A stretch of 5,824 bases of DNA from UMGS1840 sp964537245 (GTDB lineage: Bacteria; Bacillota; Clostridia; UMGS1840), in NCBI GenBank assembly GCA_964537245.1, contig CAZHZL010000114.1:1-5824 (forward strand). Direction: 5' to 3'. The stretch's first letter is position 1. The number at the start of each line of letters is the position of its first letter. Position numbers and translations under genes: made by a program. Below the pieces are notes generated by a model, which was not told the DNA's origin, did no database searches, and was given only the letters and a program-made list of their open reading frames with translations. This document shows, in pieces, positions 1 to 5,617 of the stretch.

Positions 1-29
1 TTTCCATACTTCTGCGGCTTTTTGTGTGC

Positions 30-68
30 AAAAATTTAGGACTGCCTCACTTTTTAGTGAGACAGCCC
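30..68 (-). terminator. Intrinsic terminator of the recombinase operon
   Basis: The minus-strand RNA can form a 13-bp stem (arms 56-68 and 39-51, two G-U pairs) closed by a four-A loop at 52-55. It is followed by a short U-rich tail (38-30, reading UAAAUUUUU). The stem begins three bases after the recombinase stop codon at 72-74, so it closes the minus-strand operon. On the plus strand the same hairpin is followed by only four Ts, so plus-strand termination would be weaker. Confidence 0.8.
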
Positions 69-71
69 CTT

Positions 72-1607
72 TTACAACAATGAACGTGATATTTCTTCTG
101 TGATTGTATATGTATCGGTTACATAAAACTCTATTACTATTTTATCTTTGTGCAATATAATCTGCTTCACATAGCGGTCAATAATTGCCTTTTTGTTAGA
201 GAGTATTCCTGATTCAAGCATTTTCTTAGCCTTTTTAAAGGCTTGCTTCAATACTTTTTCATCAACGGTCATTTCAGATAATTCTCGCTGTTTTTCGTGC
301 AATGTCTGTTCGAATTTTGCTTTATCACATTCTAATTCTTTCAGCTTGTCTGTTAATGCCGCTGAACCTGTCTGCATAATTACATTTACTATATTTTCAA
401 TGCCTTTTTCCGTTTCAGCAATCTTGTCTTTAACAGCAGCAATAGATGCTATTAGCTCAGTATTCTTTGCCGCTGCAAATTCATTATATTTGTTTATAAC
501 TTCAGGCAATACACCTTCATTAAAAACTTTATTGGCTAATTTCTTTTGCACTATTGATTCAATCAAATCACGTTGAATCTCATGGTTCTTACACTTGATA
601 TTCTTGTTCCTCTTTGTACAGCGATATGAAATATATAATGAGTGGTTCGAATCAGCTCTTCTTGAGTTCCCGGCATAAGTACAACCGCATTCACCGCATA
701 TAATTCTACCGGAAAGTAAGTAATCTTGTTTTGCTTTAAATGCAGCGGTTTTCTTCTGTCTCATTTCCATCATTTGCTGTACTTTTTGAAATTCTTCTTT
801 AGATATTATTTGAGGTACTCCTCCTTCAATTCTGATTACTTCTTCATCAGACTTCTTCTTATGTCTGTTAAATTTACCTTCTGAATTTTTTGATGCGGAA
901 AGGTTATATGTATATACACCAGAGTATTTTTCATTTCTTAAAATCTCATATAAGCTATTTTTAACAAATTCAGCTCCTCGCTTGGTCTTATACCCTTTTT
1001 TGTTAAGTTCATTAATAATATGAGAATACCCGTACCCATCGAGATATAGTTTAAAAATTAATTTAACCGCTTCAGCTTCCCATTCGTTAATAACGAGCTT
1101 CATTGTTGTTTTATCTACATCATAACCAAGACAGGGTTTGCCACCTGTGTGTCGGCAGGAAAGAGCATTTTCTTTCAATCCTTTCATTACTTCTCGTCTG
1201 AGATTTTTACTGTAATACTCGTTATAGCCCTCAATAACAGATTGTAAAATTATTGATTCTGGACTGTCGTCAAAATTTTCCAATACTGAAATGAGCTTTA
1301 CACCGTATTTTTCCAACTCTCTTCTATAAATCGCACTATCAGCTCTGTTTCTTGCAAATCTATCGTATTTATGACATATGATTGCAGATATATTATCGCT
1401 ATTTCTTATATCTTCTATCATAGCCTGAAACTGCGGTCTATTATCAGTCGTACCGCTTATACCTCTGTCAGCATAGATTTTATGCAGAGTATAGCCGTTA
1501 TGCTCTGCAAAACCTTTTATTGCACGAATTTGAGCTTCAATACTTTCTTCTCTCTGTAAATCGCTTGAATATCTACAATAAGCAACTGCATTTAACATTC
1601 TAGCCAT
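72..1607 (-). CDS. Large serine recombinase (site-specific integrase)
   Basis: The gene encodes a 511-aa recombinase that should integrate and excise the element by a serine-mediated double-strand exchange between short att sites. The N-terminal resolvase domain (about residues 6-145) shows YCRYSS with the nucleophile at Ser14, the SIEAQ motif, DRGISG near 47-52, and YDRFARN with Asp82, Arg83 and Arg86. A recombinase domain follows (about 150-260). A zinc ribbon has Cys304, Cys307, Cys330 and Cys339. A region rich in Lys, Glu and Ala with coiled-coil character (about 375-450) and a short C-terminal tail complete it. Length and domain order are typical of phage and ICE integrases, and no motif is broken. 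An in-frame GTG lies at 1614-1616, but the ribosome binding site at 1615-1623 overlaps it, which makes ATG 1605-1607 the start. The gene is last in the minus-strand operon and ends at a hairpin. No separate directionality factor was recognised. Confidence 0.95.
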   Translation of the reverse strand: MARMLNAVAYCRYSSDLQREESIEAQIRAIKGFAEHNGYTLHKIYADRGISGTTDNRPQFQAMIEDIRNSDNISAIICHKYDRFARNRADSAIYRRELEKYGVKLISVLENFDDSPESIILQSVIEGYNEYYSKNLRREVMKGLKENALSCRHTGGKPCLGYDVDKTTMKLVINEWEAEAVKLIFKLYLDGYGYSHIINELNKKGYKTKRGAEFVKNSLYEILRNEKYSGVYTYNLSASKNSEGKFNRHKKKSDEEVIRIEGGVPQIISKEEFQKVQQMMEMRQKKTAAFKAKQDYLLSGRIICGECGCTYAGNSRRADSNHSLYISYRCTKRNKNIKCKNHEIQRDLIESIVQKKLANKVFNEGVLPEVINKYNEFAAAKNTELIASIAAVKDKIAETEKGIENIVNVIMQTGSAALTDKLKELECDKAKFEQTLHEKQRELSEMTVDEKVLKQAFKKAKKMLESGILSNKKAIIDRYVKQIILHKDKIVIEFYVTDTYTITEEISRSLL

Positions 1608-1614
1608 ACTCTGC

Positions 1615-1623
1615 ACCTCCTTT
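1615..1623 (-). promoter_or_regulatory. Ribosome binding site deciding the recombinase start
   Basis: Minus-strand AAAGGAGGT lies about eight bases before ATG 1605-1607, which is ideal spacing. The in-frame GTG at 1614-1616 lies within this site and so cannot use it, giving a 511-aa rather than a 514-aa protein. Confidence 0.85.
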
Positions 1624-1645
1624 AATTTAATATTTGTTCATATGA

Positions 1646-1711
1646 CTATTTGTGATTCAAAACACTATAAATAGCTTCAAGGATTAAATCTATATTAGTC
1701 TTCATCTGCAT
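1646..1711 (-). CDS. Possible micro-ORF between hybrid-binding gene and recombinase
   Basis: An open frame starts at ATG 1709-1711 (21 codons) or ATG 1703-1705 (19 codons) and stops at TAG 1646-1648. It overlaps the last codons of the 85-aa gene in another frame and fills most of the gap before the recombinase. The peptide from the second ATG begins MKTNIDLILEAIYSV, with hydrophobic residues spaced as in an amphipathic helix. A GAGGGA sequence lies just upstream and could act as a weak ribosome binding site. No family is recognised. So short a frame can occur by chance, so coding is uncertain. Alternatives are a coupling ORF that carries ribosomes towards the recombinase, or no function. Confidence 0.25.
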   Translation of the reverse strand: MQMKTNIDLILEAIYSVLNHK

Positions 1712-1952
1712 CTTCCCTCATTTCTTTTATGAAATATATGTAATTTACCCGCATATCGGTTGGCGGTGTGCAGAAATCCGGTAAGATTTCTGCTGCCACC
1801 TCTTTTGCATAAACTTCGGCTTCTTCTCTTGTAGTAAACTTCTTATTGCGAAAGCCCTTTATGTACTTCTTATTTAGAGCAATTCTGCTCCAAGAACTAA
1901 AAACGCCTACGGCATTATAGCCATTTACAGCATAATAGTAATTATTCTTCAT
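1695..1952 (-). CDS. Free-standing RNase HI N-terminal (viroplasmin-like) hybrid-binding protein
   Basis: This 85-aa protein matches the N-terminal hybrid-binding domain of RNase HI and the caulimovirus viroplasmin domain. The signature runs YYYAVNG, then GVFSSW with Trp21, then FRNKKFTTREEAEVYAKE at about 34-51. In that family the Trp and the paired Lys residues contact the RNA:DNA hybrid, and here Trp21 and Lys37-Lys38 are kept. The aromatic residue just before the lysines in human RNase H1 appears to be Asn36 here. There is no catalytic RNase H domain; the protein continues into a short acidic tail (EMREDADED). It probably binds RNA:DNA hybrids or double-stranded RNA in the cytoplasm. The start overlaps the helicase stop by 11 bases, and its AAAGGAGGT (1960-1968) lies inside the helicase coding sequence, so the two are translated from one message. 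A shared role in replication initiation is inferred. Confidence 0.85.
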   Translation of the reverse strand: MKNNYYYAVNGYNAVGVFSSWSRIALNKKYIKGFRNKKFTTREEAEVYAKEVAAEILPDFCTPPTDMRVNYIYFIKEMREDADED

Positions 1953-3453
1953 GGTTCATACCTCCTTTGTGGTTATAGTATTCTTCTGGAATATCTGTGA
2001 TAGTCTCACTGTATTCTACCTCCTCATCATAAAGTTCACATATTATCGGTTTAAACTTGATACCTTTATATCCTCTGACACGAGTTTTTAAAGAATCCTT
2101 TTCAACAGACTTTGTTGTTGAATAACAAACAAAATCACGTTTAATAATTTGTGCCCATTGATTATCTGCAAGGGCAGTATAATCGTTTTCATCACAAAAC
2201 TTACGATACATTTCTGTAATTTCGCTACTTGTAAGAACAGCTCCTTTTTCTGCCTCTATGTATTTGTCGGCAAACATTGAAAAGCTATCAAACATTCCAC
2301 TGAAATATCTTTTACAGTCAAGCATTGCTTTACTTTCTTTAAAGGTGTAGTCATCCTCTTTCAATGCTCTTAAACCTTCTAAAGCAAAGTCTATTATTCC
2401 CGCTGTATCCTCTTTTAGTTTTTCCAAAAGGTTATTGTCCCAATCTTTTCTGTCCTTAACATTGACGAATGGGAAAAATACTACTCTCTCAAGAAATGAC
2501 TGAACCTCGAGGAAATCATTGATTTTCGGGAAACAGTTACAAGCAAATACTAAAAGACAATTACTTTTAAACTGAAAATGATCTTTTCCTTTGTAACAAG
2601 CAGTAATCTTATCATTACCGGTAATAGACTTAATAATATCCAGTCGGTTTGTTGTCGCTCCGCTAACCTCGCCTGAAAGGTTAAGTCTTTTGCCGACTAG
2701 CTGTGTAATGGCAAATTCGCTACTCATTTGTGAAAAGGAAATCGAAGCACAATTGTCTGCACCGACCAAATATTCGAGCAAAGCCTGAGTGATTGTTTTG
2801 CCGGTATTAGATGGACCGTATAAAAATGACATATACTTTAAATCTCTTATATCGCTTATGCCAAGACCATAAAGTTTGGATAATTCCCTCTTTGAATGTT
2901 TGTCATTAGGGTAAATATCATGAACAAACCCCCTAAAAACACCTGTAGAGTTTTCTTTGGGGAATTCTATGTTCAAGGCATATCTGAAGTACAGTTTCTT
3001 GCGGTCTTTTTCGTACTTCTTTTTCGTATCCCAATCAATAGCACAATCTCTAAAATTAATGTACTTTGTACTTTGAAAAAATATGTTTTCGTCTTTATGA
3101 GGGGCTTCAAGTAATAGCCATTCATAAAGTTCCCCAAGACTGCTTTTACTTATGATTGTGAAAAAGGAAGTCGATACAAGCCTCCTAATCTCCCGATTGG
3201 CATTGGATTCAGGTATTAATTTCCAATAACCAAACTCTTCGTCATAAATATATAACTGTCCGTTAACCTCAATAAAGTCATGCCAGTCTAAAAGCATATT
3301 AAATACTGCTTTTAAGTCCTGCTTGTTCCTAAAATTAGCCAGAGCAGTATTTTCAGTTGCATTTCCATCATGCACTTCATCTGTAATTTCTCTCCCTTCT
3401 GTATAAACATTTAAGTTTCCGAATTCATCTAAAAGACTATGTTTTTTAGCCAT
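1942..3453 (-). CDS. D5-like superfamily 3 DNA helicase (element replication protein)
   Basis: This is a 503-aa protein of the phage/plasmid D5-type SF3 helicase family, expected to form a hexameric ring and unwind the element's origin. Counting from ATG 3451-3453, Walker A is GPSNTGKT at about 213-220. The Walker B region is VGKRLNLSGE (about 253-262). The sensor strand LLVFACNCFP (about 300-309) carries Asn306, and an arginine-finger candidate Arg323 lies in SFLERVVFFPF. The N-terminal ~200 residues resemble the D5_N region (YIYDEEFGYWKL). The part after ~400 is probably a winged helix. No archaeo-eukaryotic primase domain is present, unlike many phage primase-helicases, so priming must come from the host or a helper. 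The start is unusual: no ribosome binding site precedes it, and ATG overlaps the TAA of an upstream 21-codon ORF as ATGGCTAA. An in-frame TTG at 3457-3459 is possible but less likely. The gene is first of the helicase, hybrid-binding and recombinase group. Confidence 0.9.
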   Translation of the reverse strand: MAKKHSLLDEFGNLNVYTEGREITDEVHDGNATENTALANFRNKQDLKAVFNMLLDWHDFIEVNGQLYIYDEEFGYWKLIPESNANREIRRLVSTSFFTIISKSSLGELYEWLLLEAPHKDENIFFQSTKYINFRDCAIDWDTKKKYEKDRKKLYFRYALNIEFPKENSTGVFRGFVHDIYPNDKHSKRELSKLYGLGISDIRDLKYMSFLYGPSNTGKTITQALLEYLVGADNCASISFSQMSSEFAITQLVGKRLNLSGEVSGATTNRLDIIKSITGNDKITACYKGKDHFQFKSNCLLVFACNCFPKINDFLEVQSFLERVVFFPFVNVKDRKDWDNNLLEKLKEDTAGIIDFALEGLRALKEDDYTFKESKAMLDCKRYFSGMFDSFSMFADKYIEAEKGAVLTSSEITEMYRKFCDENDYTALADNQWAQIIKRDFVCYSTTKSVEKDSLKTRVRGYKGIKFKPIICELYDEEVEYSETITDIPEEYYNHKGGMNHEE

Positions 3454-3511
3454 AATCAATTGTAACAGGCTTTACACATCTCGAGAACTTTGTATAAAGT
3501 ATGCATTGCAT
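3446..3511 (-). CDS. 21-codon leader ORF coupled to the helicase start
   Basis: ATG 3509-3511 lies ten bases after the strongest ribosome binding site in the intergenic region (AAAGGAGGT, 3522-3530). It opens a 21-codon frame beginning MQCILYTKFS and ending VTIDYG, stopping at TAA 3446-3448. The stop overlaps the helicase ATG (3451-3453) in another frame. The helicase has no ribosome binding site of its own, and its frame is closed by a stop at 3472-3474, so it cannot use the strong site directly. The simplest reading is that ribosomes translate the leader and re-initiate on the helicase, which sets or limits helicase output. The peptide has two Cys and a basic middle but matches nothing I know. 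A recent frameshift in an originally longer helicase start is the main alternative. Confidence 0.6.
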   Translation of the reverse strand: MQCILYTKFSRCVKPVTIDYG

Positions 3512-3521
3512 AAATCTGTTT

Positions 3522-3530
3522 ACCTCCTTT
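3522..3530 (-). promoter_or_regulatory. Strong ribosome binding site serving the leader ORF
   Basis: Minus-strand AAAGGAGGT is spaced ten bases from ATG 3509-3511, but about 70 bases from the helicase ATG and in another frame. It therefore serves the leader ORF directly and the helicase only through translational coupling. Confidence 0.75.
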
Positions 3531-3542
3531 AAAAATAATTTT

Positions 3543-3557
3543 GGAATGCGCATCTCC
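3543..3557. repeat. Short palindrome in the operon leader
   Basis: The perfect 8-bp palindrome ATGCGCAT (3546-3553) is extended by GGA and TCC arms with one unpaired base. It would lie at or just after the predicted transcription start of the helicase operon, where it could be a repressor operator. It is also the most G+C-rich patch in a very A+T-rich stretch. A functional role is inferred from position only. Confidence 0.3.
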
Positions 3558-3564
3558 TATTTGT

Positions 3565-3593
3565 AATATACATTAAAATCCATAGATTTGCAC
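3565..3593 (-). promoter_or_regulatory. Weak candidate promoter of the helicase operon
   Basis: On the minus strand a TATATT -10 box (3565-3570) is preceded by TG and by GTGCAA at a 17-base distance (3588-3593), a poor -35 match. A promoter is expected here because a strong terminator ends the upstream gene at 3609-3646 and the leader ORF starts at 3511. The poor -35 suggests a low-level or activator-dependent promoter. Confidence 0.35.
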
Positions 3594-3608
3594 GACAGAC
3601 ATTATCGG

Positions 3609-3646
3609 AAAAAATTCAGGGGGTTAAAGCAATGCTTCAACCCCCT
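3609..3646 (-). terminator. Strong intrinsic terminator containing the stop codon of the 518-aa gene
   Basis: The minus-strand RNA forms a 13-bp stem with one G-U pair (arms 3634-3646 and 3618-3630) and a three-base loop (3631-3633). Five G-C pairs lie near its base, followed by GAA and a run of six Us (3609-3614). The last two glycine codons and the TGA stop (3637-3639) of the 518-aa gene lie within the stem. It should separate that gene from the helicase operon downstream. Confidence 0.9.
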
Positions 3647-5193
3647 ATTTTAAAGGATAAAACTATATTTAAGTATATTTCTAATAGTACCTTGTCAAAG
3701 GTCTTATTTAATAAAAATCCATGTTCCTTTATAAATTTTTTTGAAAAAATCTCTTCAGGATTTTCAAAAACATATTTAAACATACTGATTATTTTTGAAC
3801 ACAACTCATTTGTCTGAAGTAAAAAGATTCTTTCACTCATTACTGTATCGAGCAAAAAATACATAGAAGCACTGTGCCCGTTGATTTCTCTATAATTATT
3901 TGAATTCTCTATATCTGGTAATGTATTTATTATTTCATCACATACTTCAGCATACGATATATATGATAAATAGTTATCTAGCGGAGCATCTAATGCTAAC
4001 AGAACAACAGAAAATAGATAATTAGAGTTAATTTTTGCAAATTGTTCATCCAGTCGTTCTGAAACTTTTGAATTATTTGTTATATTTCCAGAGCCGTCTA
4101 ATGGTATATCGTTCATAAAAGCTTTATCAATATAATAAGTAAATAACTTTGAATCAGTCTTAAAAATGTCCTGTTCAATGTTTGTTTTCTTATCTTTGAT
4201 TTCAAAGTATTCACATAAATATTTCTTTATCATTCTGTAATCAGATGACATGTATCCTAAGCCTATTTGTTCGTCTTTGTTCGGATTTAGCCATTTGCTT
4301 ACGAGTTTCCATTTATACTTATTTCCATTAAACAGAGAATGTATTTGCTCGATAAAAGAAACACATCTCATTTCTGTAAGTAAATTGGTAGAATCTTTTA
4401 AATGAAGTGTACCATCATATAAAGCTCTTAACAAAGTATAAAATTGTTCTTTAATACAATACTTGGAGTATTCAAAACGTTCTAAAAATATTACAATGCC
4501 CGATACTGTAATTTTACTGTTAAATAAATACGATTGCTCGTTGTTAAGGTATAATTCCACACAGCAGTCGACAATCCAGTCAAGAGCATGCATCACATCA
4601 ATATTCATATGCTTCTTATAGTTTATGATTGCTCTCTGATGGCATTTTATCGGACAATCATCATTAATTGATGTTATAATTAACGCATACAAAATAATAT
4701 AAAACGGCACTAAGTCTTTCGTTATTTTTGATTTATGCCAATAATGCTTTGCAAACTTTTTCAAATTTAATGGTAAGATTTCTTCTGCATCTTCATCTGT
4801 CCAGGTATAACCGTTATACTCTTCTTTTCCAATTATAAATTTGCTTTTACTAATAATATCTTTTAATAAATTAATATTTTCGCCTGTTAATTTCTTTTCT
4901 CGTATTCTTTTCCAGAAATAAATATATTCTTCTTTGAAAATTTTGTAATCAACCGTTGCTCTTTTATTATGCGAAAGCGATTGACTGTAATTTCTCAACA
5001 CTTCTGACACTATACTGTCAGCGACATCATCTTTAACTTCTTTTAGTATTAATTCATCTGAATTTTTTATTTTCAAATATTCGTAAATAGCCACTTCTTT
5101 AAAGATTTCACTTGGTATATGTACTTCATCTTTACATGAAGTTTCCGTCAAATTAACAGATAACTCATATAGGTGTTTTTTTAAATTTTCCAT
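3637..5193 (-). CDS. Hypothetical protein, 518 aa, possible element cargo
   Basis: I do not recognise this family. ATG 5191-5193 is supported by TAGGAGT about six bases upstream, and the whole reading frame is intact. The protein lacks a signal peptide, zinc ribbon, Walker motif, or any nuclease or methylase motif that I can see. It appears mainly alpha-helical, with abundant Lys, Glu, Ile, Leu and Tyr. Short hydrophobic stretches occur around 161-174 (FYIILYALIIT) and 390-402 (YLFSVVLLALDA); they look more like buried helices than membrane spans, though one or two spans cannot be excluded. Other visible points are a charged N-terminal ~120 residues, HYWHK near 150, a CC pair at 210-211, and a Gly/Asn-rich linker near 366-375. 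It is transcribed alone, from its own candidate promoter to a strong terminator. By eye it has lower G+C than the recombinase and helicase genes (sampled lines about 25-30% against 37-45%). That pattern suits a cargo gene such as an anti-phage factor, but no function is shown. Confidence 0.8.
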   Translation of the reverse strand: MENLKKHLYELSVNLTETSCKDEVHIPSEIFKEVAIYEYLKIKNSDELILKEVKDDVADSIVSEVLRNYSQSLSHNKRATVDYKIFKEEYIYFWKRIREKKLTGENINLLKDIISKSKFIIGKEEYNGYTWTDEDAEEILPLNLKKFAKHYWHKSKITKDLVPFYIILYALIITSINDDCPIKCHQRAIINYKKHMNIDVMHALDWIVDCCVELYLNNEQSYLFNSKITVSGIVIFLERFEYSKYCIKEQFYTLLRALYDGTLHLKDSTNLLTEMRCVSFIEQIHSLFNGNKYKWKLVSKWLNPNKDEQIGLGYMSSDYRMIKKYLCEYFEIKDKKTNIEQDIFKTDSKLFTYYIDKAFMNDIPLDGSGNITNNSKVSERLDEQFAKINSNYLFSVVLLALDAPLDNYLSYISYAEVCDEIINTLPDIENSNNYREINGHSASMYFLLDTVMSERIFLLQTNELCSKIISMFKYVFENPEEIFSKKFIKEHGFLLNKTFDKVLLEIYLNIVLSFKIGG

Positions 5194-5244
5194 TTAATAC
5201 TCCTAATCGTATAATATATTATTTAAAACCATTAAAATGCTTAA

Positions 5245-5263
5245 TAACGGTAACACATGTAAC
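5245..5263. repeat. GTTAC-type repeats at the start of the 518-aa gene transcript
   Basis: Plus-strand TAAC occurs three times (5245-5248, 5251-5254, 5260-5263); the last two are part of GTAAC. Further copies lie at 5316-5319 and 5322-5325, and an inverted GTTAC at 5364-5368. The dense group falls at about +1 to +15 of the predicted promoter, a typical place for a repressor operator. The motif is short, so chance is a real alternative in such A+T-rich DNA. Confidence 0.3.
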
Positions 5264-5268
5264 GCTTT

Positions 5269-5297
5269 ATTATACTTTATATAATAGAAAAATAAAT
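5269..5297 (-). promoter_or_regulatory. Candidate promoter of the 518-aa gene
   Basis: The minus strand carries a perfect TATAAT -10 box (5269-5274) within strongly A+T-rich DNA. At 17 bases the -35 position (5292-5297) reads ATTTAT, a weak match. Transcription would start near 5262 and give a leader of about 70 bases. The A+T-rich upstream DNA could act as an UP element. No other gene on this strand lies upstream in the window, so a promoter is expected here. Confidence 0.45.
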
Positions 5298-5472
5298 ATA
5301 TTAATAATTTTAGTGTAACCATAACTTTTTAATATAAGATGCGGCAAAAAATGTGTGACAAGTGTTACATCGCTGCCTAAAATTAGTGGTATTATATCAT
5401 AATTTCCCAGATAACGCAAATTTATATTTACCGTCTAATTTTCTGTTATTAATTATATATTATACTTTTGAA

Positions 5473-5506
5473 CAAGGAACATCTGCATATTTACAGATGT
5501 TCCTTG
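5473..5506 (+). terminator. Perfect 13-bp hairpin, possible terminator without an obvious gene
   Basis: Arms 5473-5485 (CAAGGAACATCTG) and 5494-5506 are exact inverted copies with an 8-base loop. The plus-strand sequence after it, CTTATTGTTTT, is moderately T-rich, while the minus-strand side is not, so plus-strand termination fits better. No plus-strand gene lies upstream within the window, so it would end a small RNA or guard the Mor-type gene from read-through. It might also be a protein-binding site or a remnant from beyond an element boundary. Confidence 0.5.
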
Positions 5507-5515
5507 CTTATTGTT

Positions 5516-5565
5516 TTGAAATTAACAATGTAAATTTCATTGAAAATTACAAATGGTAATTTCAA
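5516..5565. repeat. Two tandem dyads (24-bp period) upstream of the Mor-type gene
   Basis: Two similar units start with TTGAAA at 5516 and 5540. Each is an inverted repeat: TGAAATT with AATTTCA in the first (5517-5539), and TGAAAATTAC with GTAATTTCA, one base bulged, in the second (5541-5564). The units lie about 50-100 bases before the ATG of the activator gene. A 24-bp spacing is a little over two helical turns, so both would face nearly the same side of the DNA. They are good candidates for operators of a dimeric regulator, possibly the Mor-type protein itself. Confidence 0.5.
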
Positions 5566-5617
5566 AGAAAAAAGTCTAAAATTAATAATATAAGTAAATA
5601 CAGGAGGTGAATTGTCT

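Larger units (their letters stand above)
39..5193. mobile_element. Putative small integrative element (satellite-like), ends undefined
   Basis: The window contains a large serine recombinase, a free-standing SF3 helicase, an RNase HI-type hybrid-binding protein and one unrelated gene of unknown function. All are on the minus strand and bounded by intrinsic terminators. An integrase next to a replication helicase is the usual core of small integrative elements and phage satellites. No structural phage genes, relaxase or conjugation genes are present, so transfer would depend on another element. The recombinase is normally coded close to one attachment site, so one boundary may lie just left of position 39. 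Large serine recombinases use very short crossover cores, and I found no convincing direct repeat between the two flanks. The coordinates mark the gene block, not true ends. It could also be part of a larger prophage. Confidence 0.5.
5194..5617. other. A+T-rich divergent intergenic region
   Basis: These 424 bases separate the minus-strand 518-aa gene from the plus-strand Mor-type gene. They hold a candidate minus-strand promoter with GTTAC repeats near its start, more GTTAC-like sites to about 5368, an orphan 13-bp hairpin at 5473-5506, and two tandem dyads at 5516-5565. No tRNA is visible and no convincing gene. The only sizeable frame (5362-5559, plus) starts at GTG without a ribosome binding site. 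The element's right boundary could lie here, but I could not place it. Confidence 0.6.

Noticed and set aside
19..34. TTTTTG/CAAAAA inverted repeat left of the operon terminator
   Set aside because: A six-base, almost entirely A-T stem with a four-base loop is weak and expected often in this composition. The neighbouring 13-bp hairpin suffices as terminator.
13..58. Loose similarity of the left end (TGCGGC, then CTGCCT and TTAGTG) to 5340-5387, considered as att sites
   Set aside because: Only 6-base blocks match, and the spacing differs by four bases. The left copy largely coincides with the recombinase terminator, so this is most likely chance.
193..576. Plus-strand open frame of 127 codons opposite the recombinase
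   Set aside because: It lies wholly antisense to a clear recombinase gene, is Ser/Phe/Cys-rich as expected for a shadow frame, and has no ribosome binding site. The plus-strand frames at 1371-1559, 2896-3114 and 3632-3817 were dismissed for the same reason.
3457..3459. TTG as the helicase start
   Set aside because: It would add only two residues, has no ribosome binding site, and an ATG overlapping the leader stop lies two codons later.
5362..5559. Plus-strand frame of 65 codons in the divergent intergenic region
   Set aside because: It starts at GTG with no ribosome binding site, runs through the perfect hairpin and into the tandem dyads, and has a composition expected from translated A+T-rich noncoding DNA.
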